Shown: positions 15,618-24,615 of the stretch, piece by piece | Layout: each line of letters opens with the position of its first letter | Numbering within the stretch: position 1 is the first letter of the stretch | NCBI RefSeq assembly: GCF_025140835.1 | Contig: NZ_CP081153.1 | Coordinates: 930,001-994,000, forward strand | Direction of reading: 5' to 3' | Length of the DNA: 64,000 nucleotides | Source of the DNA: Aliiroseovarius sp. M344 | GTDB taxonomy: Bacteria; Pseudomonadota; Alphaproteobacteria; Rhodobacterales; Rhodobacteraceae | Notes under the pieces: model-generated | Told to the model about the DNA's origin: nothing | Seen by the model: the letters and a program-made list of their open reading frames with translations, nothing else | Database searches by the model: none | Position numbers and translations under genes: made by a program

Positions 15618-17852
15618 ATGGCGCGCGCAGGTACAATCGCTCGTCGCACGTTCCTCGTTGGATCTGTGGCTATTCTTGGTGGCGTCGCTTTCGGGTATTA
15701 CCAATACAAACGGCCAGCCAAGAACCCTTTGTTGGATGGCCTGCCTGATGGCGAGGCTGCGCTGACGCCCTATGTGTTGATCAACGCCGATGGCGTCACG
15801 CTGATCACGCCGCGTGCCGACATGGGGCAAGGGTCGTATTCAGTTCAAGCGGCCCTGATCGCCGAGGAACTGGATGTCGAACTCGACCAGATCAAGGTTG
15901 ATCCCGGTCCGCCGTCAAAAGCCTATTACAACACTGCACTGGCGAACGAGGCTGTGCCATTCCCAAGCACGGATCAAAGTGCTGCTGCCAAAGCGATGCG
16001 CGGAACAGTTGATGCGGTCATTAAATTCATGGGCATGCAACTGACCGGTGGATCGACCACTGTGCCCGACGGATATGAGAAGTTGCGCGTGGCGGGTGCG
16101 GTCGCGCGAGAAACGCTTAAAGCAGCCGCGGCAAAGCAAACCGGCCTGGCAGTCCCCCAACTGAAAACCGCGCGCGGCGCGGTCATTTTGCCTGACGGCA
16201 AGCGCATCCCATATCAGGCATTGGCCGCAACGGCCGCCGCTATTGATCCTGTCACCGATGTGACGCTGCGCCCCTCAACCCAGTGGCGGTTGGTGGGGAA
16301 ACCTATGCAGCGCGTCGATATGATCGCGAAATCCACGGGTACGCAAAGCTATGGGATCGACATGCGGATGGACGGCATGGTCCACGCAGCCATTCGCTTG
16401 AACCCTCGTAAAGGGGGGGATGTAATCGGCTTTGACGCCAGCACCGCAAAGGAAATGCGTGGCGTGCAACAGATCGTTCCTGTCACCGGTGGCGTGGGCG
16501 TGATTGCCAACAACACATGGCGCGCCTTTCAAGCGGTCGACGCGATCGAGGTGGAATGGGGCGAGGCTCCGTACCCCGCCGAGCAGGACCAGCACTGGCA
16601 AGCGCTGTCCGACACTTTGGACAGTGGCGAACAAGATTCCCAGCCACGTGATGATGGGGATGTGGACGCCGCACCCATTACGATCGAAGCGGAATACCGT
16701 GCACCCTATTTGGCGCATGCCCCGTTGGAGCCGCTGAACGCGATAGTTATGGTCACGGATGCGCGGGTCGATGTTTGGACCGGCAACCAGATCCCGCGCA
16801 TGACACAAGCAAGTGTCGCCAAGATGACTGGCGTCCCGGTCGATGATGTCCATGTTCACATTCAGATGATGGGTGGCAGCTTTGGGCATCGGTTGGAAGA
16901 TGATGTCGTGAAACGCTGCACCGAACTGGCGATGGCACTGCCTGGCACGCCCGTAAAACTGACTTATAAGCGCGAAGAAGACACTGCCCAGGACTTCACC
17001 CGCCCCATCGCAATGATGCGCGGGCGCGGCGCCGTTGACGGCGGTCGGGTCACGGCCATGGACATACGTGTCGCATCACCTTCGGTGCTGGACAGTCAAA
17101 TGGGCGAAAGACAAGGGCTGGGTCTGCCTGGACCGGATGCGTCCATCACCCAGGCGCTGTGGGATCAACCCTACGCGATCCCCAATTACCGCGTCACGGG
17201 TTATCGCGCGCCGAAACTTGGACCCGTCAGTTCTTGGCGGTCCGTCGGTGCCTCGCAAAACGGGTTCTTCCACGAAAACTTCCTGAACGAGCTGATACAT
17301 GCCGCCGGTGCTGACCCTATTGAAGAGCGCTTGCGCCTGATGACGGACGCGCCGTCGCGCAAAGTGCTTGAGGCCGTTGCCGAGATGTCTGGCTGGGGGA
17401 GTGATCTTGGGGCGAACAAGGCGCGCGGCGTTGCGTTCAGCCTGTCTTTTGGCACGCCCGTCGCCGAGGTGATCGAGATCACCAACTCTGACGATGGGAT
17501 TCGACTGGACAAGGTCTGGGTCGCCGCCGAGGTGGGCCGCGTCATTGACCCGGTGAACTTCGAGAACCTTGTGCAAGGCGGCGTCATCTGGGGGCTGGGA
17601 CATGCGATCAACAGCCAGATCACCTATGCCGATGGCATGGCCGAGCAAGAGAATTTCTACGATTTCGAAGGGTTGCGGAACTATCAAGCGCCCGAGATTT
17701 TTGTGCGCGGCATGGAAAACCGGGATCATGTGACCGGCGTCGGTGAACCCCCTGTGCCGCCCGCGGCACCGGCGTTGGCCGAAGCGATATTCCAAGCAAC
17801 AGGAGAACGCCCAACCGAGATGCCGTTTGCCAATAACTTCAACTTCGCCTGA
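15618..17852 (+). CDS. iorB: Tat-exported molybdopterin large subunit of molybdenum hydroxylase (IorB type)
   Basis: 744-residue catalytic subunit, fused in the IorB manner. The N-terminus carries a twin-arginine signal (RRTFLVG, about residues 10-16) and one hydrophobic segment, so the mature enzyme is probably periplasmic. Cofactor-binding stretches such as MMGGSFGHR are visible, and a C-terminal GVGEPP holds the expected catalytic Glu. Start ATG 15618 follows the iorA stop; the longer frame lies within iorA. Isoquinoline oxidoreductase is the family name only; aldehydes or N-heterocycles are possible substrates. Confidence 0.87.
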   Translation: MARAGTIARRTFLVGSVAILGGVAFGYYQYKRPAKNPLLDGLPDGEAALTPYVLINADGVTLITPRADMGQGSYSVQAALIAEELDVELDQIKVDPGPPSKAYYNTALANEAVPFPSTDQSAAAKAMRGTVDAVIKFMGMQLTGGSTTVPDGYEKLRVAGAVARETLKAAAAKQTGLAVPQLKTARGAVILPDGKRIPYQALAATAAAIDPVTDVTLRPSTQWRLVGKPMQRVDMIAKSTGTQSYGIDMRMDGMVHAAIRLNPRKGGDVIGFDASTAKEMRGVQQIVPVTGGVGVIANNTWRAFQAVDAIEVEWGEAPYPAEQDQHWQALSDTLDSGEQDSQPRDDGDVDAAPITIEAEYRAPYLAHAPLEPLNAIVMVTDARVDVWTGNQIPRMTQASVAKMTGVPVDDVHVHIQMMGGSFGHRLEDDVVKRCTELAMALPGTPVKLTYKREEDTAQDFTRPIAMMRGRGAVDGGRVTAMDIRVASPSVLDSQMGERQGLGLPGPDASITQALWDQPYAIPNYRVTGYRAPKLGPVSSWRSVGASQNGFFHENFLNELIHAAGADPIEERLRLMTDAPSRKVLEAVAEMSGWGSDLGANKARGVAFSLSFGTPVAEVIEITNSDDGIRLDKVWVAAEVGRVIDPVNFENLVQGGVIWGLGHAINSQITYADGMAEQENFYDFEGLRNYQAPEIFVRGMENRDHVTGVGEPPVPPAAPALAEAIFQATGERPTEMPFANNFNFA

Positions 17853-17886
17853 CCAACTTACCACCACTCACGGGGTCAGACCAATC

Positions 17887-17919
17887 GCGCTCGCCAGAAA
17901 TGGCGGGCGCTATTTTTAT
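17887..17919 (+). terminator. Intrinsic terminator after iorB
   Basis: Stem GCGCTCGCC / GGCGGGCGC (one G-T wobble) with a 6-nt loop, then TATTTTTAT. It ends the iorAB transcript and overlaps the 3' end of the converging uvrB. Confidence 0.82.
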
Positions 17920-20090
17920 CTGCCACGCCCCTTGCGCCCAGCCCGCTGCCCGGGCTTCCCAGCCGTTGATCGCCCCTTAGTCTTTTGTGCCGCTTCTCCC
18001 GCTGCTTCGATTGCCGTCTGGCGCGCCATTGGGTCGTCAGCGATGGCCAGTTCCACTGCTTCCAGCCGGTGAACCTCGTCGCGCAAGCGGGCAGCTTCTT
18101 CGAATTCGAGGTTTTCGGCGGCTTTGCGCATGTCGGCTTTCAGGCTGTCCAGATGGGCGGCCAGATTGTCGCCAATCAGTGGCTTGTCGATGGTGGCCGT
18201 GACCCGCGCCATATCGGTGTCACCAGAGTATAGCCCCGACAGGACATCATCGACGTTCTTCTTCACCGTTTCGGGGGTAATTCCGTGTTCGATGTTATAG
18301 GCCCGTTGCTTTTCGCGGCGACGTTCCGTTTCTTTCAACGCGCGTTCCATCGAACCGGTGATCCGGTCGGCATACATGATGACGCGGCCTTCGGCGTTTC
18401 GTGCGGCGCGCCCGATTGTTTGCACCAGAGAGGTTTCGGAGCGCAGGAAACCTTCTTTGTCCGCATCCAGAATGGCGACCAGCCCACATTCGGGAATGTC
18501 CAAGCCTTCACGCAGCAAGTTGATACCCACCAGCACATCGAAAGCGCCCAGACGCAAGTCGCGCAGGATTTCGATCCGCTCAATCGTATCGATATCAGAG
18601 TGCATGTAACGCACGCGGATACCCTGTTCATGCAAGTATTCGGTCAGGTCTTCGGCCATGCGCTTGGTCAGGGTCGTGACCAACGTGCGCATGCCGCATG
18701 CTGCAACTTTTCGCACTTCATCAAGCAAGTCATCGACCTGCATTTCAACCGGACGGATCTCGACCTCGGGGTCGACGAGGCCGGTGGGGCGGATCACTTG
18801 TTCAGCAAACACGCCACCGGTCTGTTCAAGCTCCCAACTGCTGGGGGTGGCGGATACGAACACTGATTGCGGGCGCATCGCGTCCCACTCCTCGAACTTC
18901 AGCGGGCGGTTATCCATGCAAGACGGCAGGCGGAAGCCGTGTTCGGCCAGTGTGAATTTACGACGGTAGTCACCGCGATACATGCCGCCGATTTGGGGCA
19001 CGGACACGTGGCTTTCATCGGCAAACACAATCGCGTTGTCAGGGATATATTCAAACAGGGTAGGGGGCGGTTCACCCGGTGCACGGCCTGTCAGGTAACG
19101 CGAGTAATTCTCGATCCCGTTGCAGAACCCCGCGGCCTCTAACATCTCCAAATCAAATTTGGTGCGCTGTTCAAGCCGCTGGGCTTCCAACAGTTTCCCC
19201 TCTTCTTCGAACTGGAGCAGCCGCACGGCGAGCTCCTGTTTGATATTCTGGATGGCCTGTTTCAGCGTCGGTGTGGGCGTCACATAATGAGAATTCGCAT
19301 AGACGCGCACTTTTTCCAGCGTGTCCGTCTTTGCGCCGGTCAGCGTGTCAAATTCGGTGATGCCTTCCAGCTCTTCGCCAAAAAAGGACAGCCGCCAGCC
19401 GCGATCTTCCAAGTGACTTGGCCATATCTCCAGACTGTCACCGCGCACCCGGAACGACCCGCGATGGAAGGCATTGTCATTGCGTTTGTATTGCTGCGCC
19501 ACGAGATCGCGCATGACGGACCGCTGATCATATTCTTTACCAACCGTAATGTCTTGCGTCATGGCGGTATATGTTTCGGGCGAGCCGATCCCATAGATGC
19601 AGCTGACCGAAGCCACGATGATCACATCGTCGCGTTCCAAAAGCGCTCGCGTGGCGGAATGGCGCATCCGATCAATCTGTTCGTTGATCTGACTTTCTTT
19701 CTCGATGAAGGTGTCAGAACGCGCGACATAGGCTTCGGGCTGATAGTAGTCATAGTAACTGACGAAATATTCGACCGCGTTGTCTGGGAAATACCCCTTC
19801 ATTTCACCGTAAAGCTGGGCTGCAAGTGTTTTGTTCGGAGCGAGGATGATCGCCGGGCGCTGCGTTTTCTCAATGATCTTGGCCATTGTGAACGTTTTGC
19901 CCGTGCCGGTCGCACCCAAAAGAACCTGATCCTGCTCGCCTGCATCAAGACCGCCGACAAGTTCCGCGATTGCTGTGGGCTGATCACCTGCCGGCTGAAA
20001 CGGCGTGTGCATGACGAAACGCTTGCCGCCCTCAAGTTTAGGGCGGGCTGTCGGGGCGAGTGTCGGGTTGGTCAGTGGGCTGTGAGTCAT
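17916..20090 (-). CDS. uvrB: Excinuclease ABC subunit B
   Basis: 724-residue damage-verification helicase of nucleotide excision repair. Walker A GATGTGKT, the beta-hairpin region [11 protein letters not shown], helicase motifs ([30 protein letters not shown]) and the C-terminal UVR domain (about 665-695) that contacts UvrC are all present, then a basic tail. ATG 20090 is chosen because GGAGGG lies 8 nt upstream. A LexA-like site lies 25 bp upstream. Confidence 0.97.
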   Translation of the reverse strand: MTHSPLTNPTLAPTARPKLEGGKRFVMHTPFQPAGDQPTAIAELVGGLDAGEQDQVLLGATGTGKTFTMAKIIEKTQRPAIILAPNKTLAAQLYGEMKGYFPDNAVEYFVSYYDYYQPEAYVARSDTFIEKESQINEQIDRMRHSATRALLERDDVIIVASVSCIYGIGSPETYTAMTQDITVGKEYDQRSVMRDLVAQQYKRNDNAFHRGSFRVRGDSLEIWPSHLEDRGWRLSFFGEELEGITEFDTLTGAKTDTLEKVRVYANSHYVTPTPTLKQAIQNIKQELAVRLLQFEEEGKLLEAQRLEQRTKFDLEMLEAAGFCNGIENYSRYLTGRAPGEPPPTLFEYIPDNAIVFADESHVSVPQIGGMYRGDYRRKFTLAEHGFRLPSCMDNRPLKFEEWDAMRPQSVFVSATPSSWELEQTGGVFAEQVIRPTGLVDPEVEIRPVEMQVDDLLDEVRKVAACGMRTLVTTLTKRMAEDLTEYLHEQGIRVRYMHSDIDTIERIEILRDLRLGAFDVLVGINLLREGLDIPECGLVAILDADKEGFLRSETSLVQTIGRAARNAEGRVIMYADRITGSMERALKETERRREKQRAYNIEHGITPETVKKNVDDVLSGLYSGDTDMARVTATIDKPLIGDNLAAHLDSLKADMRKAAENLEFEEAARLRDEVHRLEAVELAIADDPMARQTAIEAAGEAAQKTKGRSTAGKPGQRAGRKGRGR

Positions 20091-20114
20091 GCGAATCCCT
20101 CCGCCCATTAGAAT

Positions 20115-20129
20115 GGTCACATTTTGTTC
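20115..20129. promoter_or_regulatory. LexA (SOS) box candidate upstream of uvrB
   Basis: GGTC-N7-GTTC, one mismatch from the alphaproteobacterial SOS consensus GTTC-N7-GTTC. It lies 25-39 bp upstream of the uvrB start, so it would overlap the promoter. Confidence 0.4.
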
Positions 20130-20256
20130 TTCTTCAAGAGGTAAGGAAACCTTTACCCCTTCCTCCCCATAATTGGCGAGTTGAGCGACATGCGCACATT
20201 TCCGATTATAGGGTCAAGATAGAAGCCTTCGGACATGTGAAGGCGCTTACCAGTTA

Positions 20257-20305
20257 GCAACCAATGGTTGCATTAGTTCAAAAGAGGAGCGTAGAGCCTC
20301 TTTTG
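20257..20305. other. Intergenic palindrome and terminator-like hairpin
   Basis: Two elements in the uvrB-NDUFS4 gap: a perfect 15-bp palindrome GCAACCAATGGTTGC (20257-20271), then a 9-bp hairpin CAAAAGAGG / CCTCTTTTG (20279-20305) whose right arm holds a T run. No gene lies immediately upstream on the plus strand to be terminated, so an unannotated transcript may end here. Confidence 0.5.
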
Positions 20306-20408
20306 GCTTTCTGCTATCTAACTACCAGATTTAAAAAGTAAAAAAGTCGTAAATTGGCAAAATTTTTTTGCAAAAAATGCAACTAAAGGTGTTTTTAGTG
20401 CTTGCCGA

Positions 20409-20513
20409 AGCGCGAACGCCGCGCTAGGTTTGTCTTGCAAGCAGCAGAACGTACTGCCGGTAGACGACGATACACCCACCCCACCCCTCGCTCCCTCGTC
20501 GTCTACCGGCAGT
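20409..20513 (+). ncRNA. Candidate structured RNA: 18-bp perfect hairpin with C-rich loop
   Basis: A small hairpin (AGCGCG-AACGC-CGCGCT, 20409-20425) is followed by a perfect 18-bp stem, ACTGCCGGTAGACGACGA and its complement (20453-20470 / 20496-20513). The 25-nt loop is nearly all C/A/T with several CCACCCC/CTCCC runs that could pair with Shine-Dalgarno sequences. It lies in the 583-bp non-coding stretch 20091-20673, which contains no convincing gene. Strand and transcription are not established. It may instead be a long 5' leader element of the downstream Complex I gene. Confidence 0.4.
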
Positions 20514-20673
20514 CACTCTTCTTTCTCACAACCACCACTCACATGCGCTTCTGGCCCGCAGCTGGGCTGGAAGCCGCAGTGTGTGGCGTGCATCCACCGT
20601 TTCTGTGCCAAATCTGCTTGAATTACGGCCTCGCATGCCGGATAAACTGCACAAGCTTTCAAGGAGATCCCGG

Positions 20674-20985
20674 ATGCGTGCACGTATCTATCAACCCGCT
20701 CGCAATGCCATGTCGTCAGGGCTAGGCAAGACCAAGGTCTGGCTTTTGGAATATGCGGCCGACGAATCGCGGGAAGTCGATCCGTTGATGGGGTGGACAA
20801 GTTCTTCAGACACTCAAAGCCAGGTGCGTCTGAAGTTCGATACGAAAGCGGCAGCACTTAGCTATGCGCGCGCACATGGCATTGAAGCTGTTGTTCAAGA
20901 ACCGCACAAACGCAAACCCAACATTCGCCCAGGCGGGTATGGCGAAAATTTCGCCACCAAACGCCGGGGTCCCTGGACCCACTGA
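20674..20985 (+). CDS. NADH dehydrogenase accessory subunit, NDUFS4-like (ETC complex I subunit)
   Basis: 103-residue member of the 18-kDa/NDUFS4 family found in alphaproteobacterial Complex I and in mitochondria. Family features seen: N-terminal [15 protein letters not shown]-rich core ([38 protein letters not shown]) and the C-terminal [17 protein letters not shown] lies 5-6 nt before ATG 20674, which decides the start. Acts on the cytoplasmic arm of Complex I. It stands apart from the nuo operon, as is usual for this gene. Confidence 0.92.
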   Translation: MRARIYQPARNAMSSGLGKTKVWLLEYAADESREVDPLMGWTSSSDTQSQVRLKFDTKAAALSYARAHGIEAVVQEPHKRKPNIRPGGYGENFATKRRGPWTH

Positions 20986-21034
20986 TCAGGTCCAACCCGT
21001 TTGTTAGGCACTGCGCCCATTCGGCTTAGACTGG

Positions 21035-21793
21035 TCAGGCGCTCAAGAAAGCAAGTGCAGCAGCTTCAAAGTCGCGCGGTTTCTCGGCGTGCAACCAGTG
21101 ACCAGCTTGCGGTATCTTGGCATGCTTAGCCTTCGGAAAAAGCTCTTTGATGATGCCCCGATGGTCCGGCAAGACATAGTCAGAGATCGCACCAGACAAA
21201 AACAGGGTGGGACCATCAAACTGCCCCTGCAGTTCGGGGAACCCAACGATAAGCCCCATATCCTTTTCAAGCACATCCAAGTTCAAACGCCATTCCTGCG
21301 CTTTCACGTCAAGCGATTGCAAAAGAAACGCTCGGACAGATGGCTCGTCAAGCACATGTGCCAATTGCCGATCCGCATCGCCTCGGGTTTTCACTTGCGA
21401 CAGGTCGATGCTGCGCATGGCAGTGATCATTGATTGCTGACTGTGTGTGTAGGCGATGGGCGCGATATCCGCGACCAGCAGACGCCGGACCATATCAGGT
21501 TGAGCATTCGCAAAGACCATCGCGGCCTTACCGCCCATCGAATGTCCGATCACATCGACCGGTCCACCGCTGGCTGCCACGACCTCGGCCAAATCACCGG
21601 CAAGATCGGGATAGCTGTGACTGTCGCTCCATGGGCTTTGACCGTGATTGCGCATATCCACGCTGACAACGCGGCGTGTTGCGGACAGGCGTTTCGCGAT
21701 GACGCCCCAATTGCGGGCCGAGCCAAAAAGCCCGTGGGCAATCAGGATCGGCGGCAGCACCGTATCGGTGCCATATGTTTGCATCTCAAGCAT
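21035..21793 (-). CDS. Alpha/beta-fold hydrolase (YbfF-type esterase family)
   Basis: 252 residues. Oxyanion-hole HGLFGS at about 18-23, nucleophile elbow GHSMGG at about 96-101, and a late GHW histidine (AGHWLHAEKP). ATG 21793 (MLEMQTYG) is the natural start; the longer frame to 22150 crosses an intergenic region and the divergent gene. The family cleaves short-chain esters, including acyl-CoA thioesters in YbfF. No partner gene indicates a substrate. Confidence 0.8.
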   Translation of the reverse strand: MLEMQTYGTDTVLPPILIAHGLFGSARNWGVIAKRLSATRRVVSVDMRNHGQSPWSDSHSYPDLAGDLAEVVAASGGPVDVIGHSMGGKAAMVFANAQPDMVRRLLVADIAPIAYTHSQQSMITAMRSIDLSQVKTRGDADRQLAHVLDEPSVRAFLLQSLDVKAQEWRLNLDVLEKDMGLIVGFPELQGQFDGPTLFLSGAISDYVLPDHRGIIKELFPKAKHAKIPQAGHWLHAEKPRDFEAAALAFLSA

Positions 21794-21916
21794 AAGGTTT
21801 GATAGCCCGGGGCTGATTGGGCTTGAAGCCCTTTTTATGCAGTTAGACACTTTCGGATGCCGGTGCGATGCCGGTATGGTGGCGCGAAAGAGGGATCGTG
21901 AAAGGCGAACAGCGAC

Positions 21917-22279
21917 GTGGACATTCACGCACGGACAGATCGGCTGTCCCGGCTGCTGGAAGAGCGACTGGACATCCGCGGCGCGGGTTTCGAAACCAAG
22001 TTGCGCCGGGCGGGACGGTTGTTGCCACGCCACCTGCGTCGCGAAGGCGCGACACTGATCGAGGCATTGAAATTGGCCTCTCATCCCCGGTTGGGGCGGC
22101 AGGTTGATGCCAAGCGGCTTGAGAAAGCGGCCAATGCGATTGAGAGCCACCTGTTAAACTTGGATGCGTGGGACCGCCGACGTGGCATTGCTGTCAATGT
22201 ATCTGCCAGTGTATTTTTCAACCTTTTTATCATCGCGGCACTGGTGGCCGGCGTGATCATCTGGCGCAAGCTGGTTTGA
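21917..22279 (+). CDS. Small protein with C-terminal membrane helix, function unknown
   Basis: 120 residues starting at GTG 21917; the frame has a stop at 21899, so no earlier start exists. The N-terminal two thirds are highly basic and helical (many Arg/Leu/Glu). The C-terminus is one clear membrane segment (about 96-116, VFFNLFIIAALVAGVIIW) ending in RKLV. I do not recognise the family. It has the look of a tail-anchored cytoplasmic protein. It lies alone between the hydrolase (divergent) and glyA (convergent). Confidence 0.65.
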   Translation: MDIHARTDRLSRLLEERLDIRGAGFETKLRRAGRLLPRHLRREGATLIEALKLASHPRLGRQVDAKRLEKAANAIESHLLNLDAWDRRRGIAVNVSASVFFNLFIIAALVAGVIIWRKLV

Positions 22280-22310
22280 CTGGTGATTTCGTTGTCGATC
22301 CTCACCATTA

Positions 22311-22343
22311 AAAAGAAGAAGGCCCCGACGTGTCGCCGGGGCC
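22311..22343 (-). terminator. Intrinsic terminator of glyA
   Basis: On the minus strand: stem GGCCCCG / CGGGGCC around a 9-nt partly paired loop, then a T-rich tail TTCTTCTTTTT. It lies 40 bp beyond the glyA stop. Confidence 0.8.
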
Positions 22344-22382
22344 GTTTATCTTTCACCACACTAAATCCGTGCGCTTAGCCGC

Positions 22383-23675
22383 TTAAAGGTTGGGATACAG
22401 CGGGAACCGGGCGCAGAGCGTGGCAACTTTGGCTTTCACCGCGTCTTCAACGGCGCCATTGCCGTCTTCGCCATTGGCTGCCAGACCGTCGACCACTTCA
22501 ACGATAAGGTCTGCAATCTCGCGGAACTCGGCTTCGCCAAAACCGCGTGTGGTACCGGCGGGGGTGCCCAGACGGATGCCCGAAGTAACTGTCGGTTTTT
22601 CCGGGTCAAACGGGATACCGTTTTTGTTGCAAGTGATGTGGGCGCGGCCAAGCGCTTTGTCGACGATATTACCGGTCACGCCTTTGGGGCGCAGGTCGAC
22701 CAGCATGACGTGGGTGTCGGTGCCGCCGGTTACGATGTCCAGGCCGCCCTTCATCAACTGATCAGCCAGAGCGACTGCGTTGGCGCGCACTTGTTTCTGG
22801 TAGGCTTTGAATTCGGGGCGCAACGCCTCTCCGAACGCGACAGCTTTGGCGGCGATCACGTGCATTAGGGGCCCACCCTGAATGCCGGGGAAGATGGCCG
22901 AATTGATTTTCTTGGCCAGATCCTCGCGGTTGGTCAGGATCATGCCGCCGCGCGGACCACGCAGGGTTTTGTGGGTCGTCGTTGTGGCCACATCCGCATA
23001 TGGGAAGGGCGAGGGGTGTTCGCCCGCGGCGACCAGACCGGCAAAGTGAGCCATATCAACCAATAAGAACGCGCCAACACTGTCCGCGATTTCGCGGAAC
23101 TTTGCGAAGTCGATTTGACGCGGAATGGCCGAGCCGCCCGCGATGATCAGCTTCGGTTGGTGTTCCGTGGCCAGCGCCTGAACCTCGTCATAGTCGATCA
23201 GGTTGTCCTGCTTGCGCACACCGTATTGCACCGCGTTGAACCACTTGCCCGATTGGTTCGGAGCCGCGCCGTGCGTCAGGTGCCCGCCCGATGCGAGGTT
23301 CATGCCCAGAATCGTATCACCCGGTTGGATCATCGCCATGAAGGCACCTTGGTTCGCCTGCGAACCCGAGTTGGGCTGCACATTAGCAAACTCGCAGCCA
23401 AACAACGCCTTGGCGCGGTCGATGGCCAGATTCTCGGCCACATCCACAAACTGGCAACCGCCATAGTAGCGGCGGCCCGGGTAACCTTCGGCATATTTGT
23501 TGGTCAGAACCGAGCCCTGAGCCTCCATTACGGCGGCGGACACGATATTTTCCGACGCGATCAGCTCGATCTCGTCGCGTTGGCGACCAAGTTCGTCAGT
23601 GATCGACCCGAAAAGCTCAGGGTCGCGGGTGGCGAGGGATTCGGTAAAGAAGCCTTGGTCACGGGAAGCAGTCAT
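22383..23675 (-). CDS. glyA: Serine hydroxymethyltransferase
   Basis: 430-residue PLP enzyme that interconverts serine and glycine with tetrahydrofolate, the main source of one-carbon units. The PLP-lysine region [14 protein letters not shown] is at about 228-241; SENIVS and SGSQANQ-type motifs lie in the N-terminal half. Length is typical. AAGGATT precedes ATG 23675 by about 7 nt. It is divergent from nadK; the region between holds a cluster of CGGAAA motifs. Confidence 0.97.
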   Translation of the reverse strand: MTASRDQGFFTESLATRDPELFGSITDELGRQRDEIELIASENIVSAAVMEAQGSVLTNKYAEGYPGRRYYGGCQFVDVAENLAIDRAKALFGCEFANVQPNSGSQANQGAFMAMIQPGDTILGMNLASGGHLTHGAAPNQSGKWFNAVQYGVRKQDNLIDYDEVQALATEHQPKLIIAGGSAIPRQIDFAKFREIADSVGAFLLVDMAHFAGLVAAGEHPSPFPYADVATTTTHKTLRGPRGGMILTNREDLAKKINSAIFPGIQGGPLMHVIAAKAVAFGEALRPEFKAYQKQVRANAVALADQLMKGGLDIVTGGTDTHVMLVDLRPKGVTGNIVDKALGRAHITCNKNGIPFDPEKPTVTSGIRLGTPAGTTRGFGEAEFREIADLIVEVVDGLAANGEDGNGAVEDAVKAKVATLCARFPLYPNL

Positions 23676-23710
23676 GGGTGTAATCCTTGGGTTGGAAGCC
23701 AGTTGTTGGC

Positions 23711-23838
23711 GTTTCCTATCGGAAACACCGCCAAACGCAAAGACCGGAAAGCGACATGGCTGCGGAAAGACGCGGCAATTTCTGGCACTTTACGGAAACA
23801 TGTGTTTCTTTCGGAAACCAAGGGATACGGATCGGAAA
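23711..23838. promoter_or_regulatory. Cluster of six CGGAAA motifs between glyA and nadK
   Basis: CGGAAA occurs on the plus strand at 23720, 23745, 23763, 23793, 23812 and 23833. One copy forms a palindrome (GTTTCC-TATC-GGAAAC, 23711-23726) and another forms GAAACA-TG-TGTTTC (23795-23808). The spacing (18-30 bp) and confinement to the divergent promoter region suggest a multi-site operator for glyA, nadK or both. I cannot name the protein. Confidence 0.45.
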
Positions 23839-23845
23839 CCTAGCA

Positions 23846-24607
23846 ATGAGCCAGAATATCGCTTTTGTCGCCAGCGATGCGCAGATTTCGCAGATCGCGA
23901 AAGAAGAATTGGTAACTCGTTATGGTAACAAACCAGTGGACAAAGCCGACGTCATCGTCGCGCTGGGCGGTGACGGGTTCATGCTGCAAACCCTGCACGA
24001 CACCCAAGAGTTACCGGCCCCTGTCTATGGAATGAACCGCGGGACCGTCGGATTTCTGATGAATGAATATTCGCCTGACGATCTAATCGAACGACTAATC
24101 GCCGCCGAGGAAGCGGTGATAAACCCGCTTGCGATGCGGGCCGAAGGGGCGGACGGAAAAGTGCATAAGGCGCTGGCCATCAACGAGGTCAGCCTTCTGC
24201 GTGCTGGTCCGCAAGCCGCGAAACTGCAGATCAGCGTTGATGGGCGCGTTCGTCTGCCGGAACTCGTCTGCGATGGTGCGCTTTTGTGTACTGCGGCTGG
24301 ATCGACGGCCTATAACTACTCGGCGCACGGCCCGATCTTACCTATTGGATCGGACGTTCTGGCGCTGACCGCAATGGCTGCTTTTCGCCCTCGTCGCTGG
24401 CGGGGTGCGCTTCTTCCCAAAAATGCAGTGGTGCAATTTGACGTTCTTGAACACGAAAAGCGCCCTGTGATGGCCGATGCCGACGGCAGATCAGTGCGTG
24501 ATGTCGTTTTGGTTGAGATCAAATCGAACAACGAGATTGCCCACCGCATCCTGTTTGATCCCGGTCACGGTCTGGAAGAAAGGCTGATCCGCGAGCAGTT
24601 TGTCTGA
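23846..24607 (+). CDS. nadK: NAD kinase
   Basis: 253-residue ATP-dependent NAD+ 2'-kinase that makes NADP+. The catalytic GGDG motif is at about 41-44 (ALGGDGFMLQTLH), the NE-containing AINEVSLLR follows, and the glycine-rich TAAGSTAYNYSAHGPIL segment is at about 150-166. It is a short-form enzyme (about 250 residues), as in alphaproteobacteria. ATG 23846 (MSQNIAFVAS) is used; the earlier frame from 23687 runs through the repeat-rich promoter. Confidence 0.95.
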   Translation: MSQNIAFVASDAQISQIAKEELVTRYGNKPVDKADVIVALGGDGFMLQTLHDTQELPAPVYGMNRGTVGFLMNEYSPDDLIERLIAAEEAVINPLAMRAEGADGKVHKALAINEVSLLRAGPQAAKLQISVDGRVRLPELVCDGALLCTAAGSTAYNYSAHGPILPIGSDVLALTAMAAFRPRRWRGALLPKNAVVQFDVLEHEKRPVMADADGRSVRDVVLVEIKSNNEIAHRILFDPGHGLEERLIREQFV

Positions 24608-24615
24608 CTGGGCAG

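Noticed and set aside
20402..20725. 107-residue open frame in the uvrB/NDUFS4 gap
   Set aside because: It runs through the 18-bp hairpin and into the NDUFS4-like gene in another frame, has no ribosome site, and its low-complexity, Cys-rich translation does not look like a protein.
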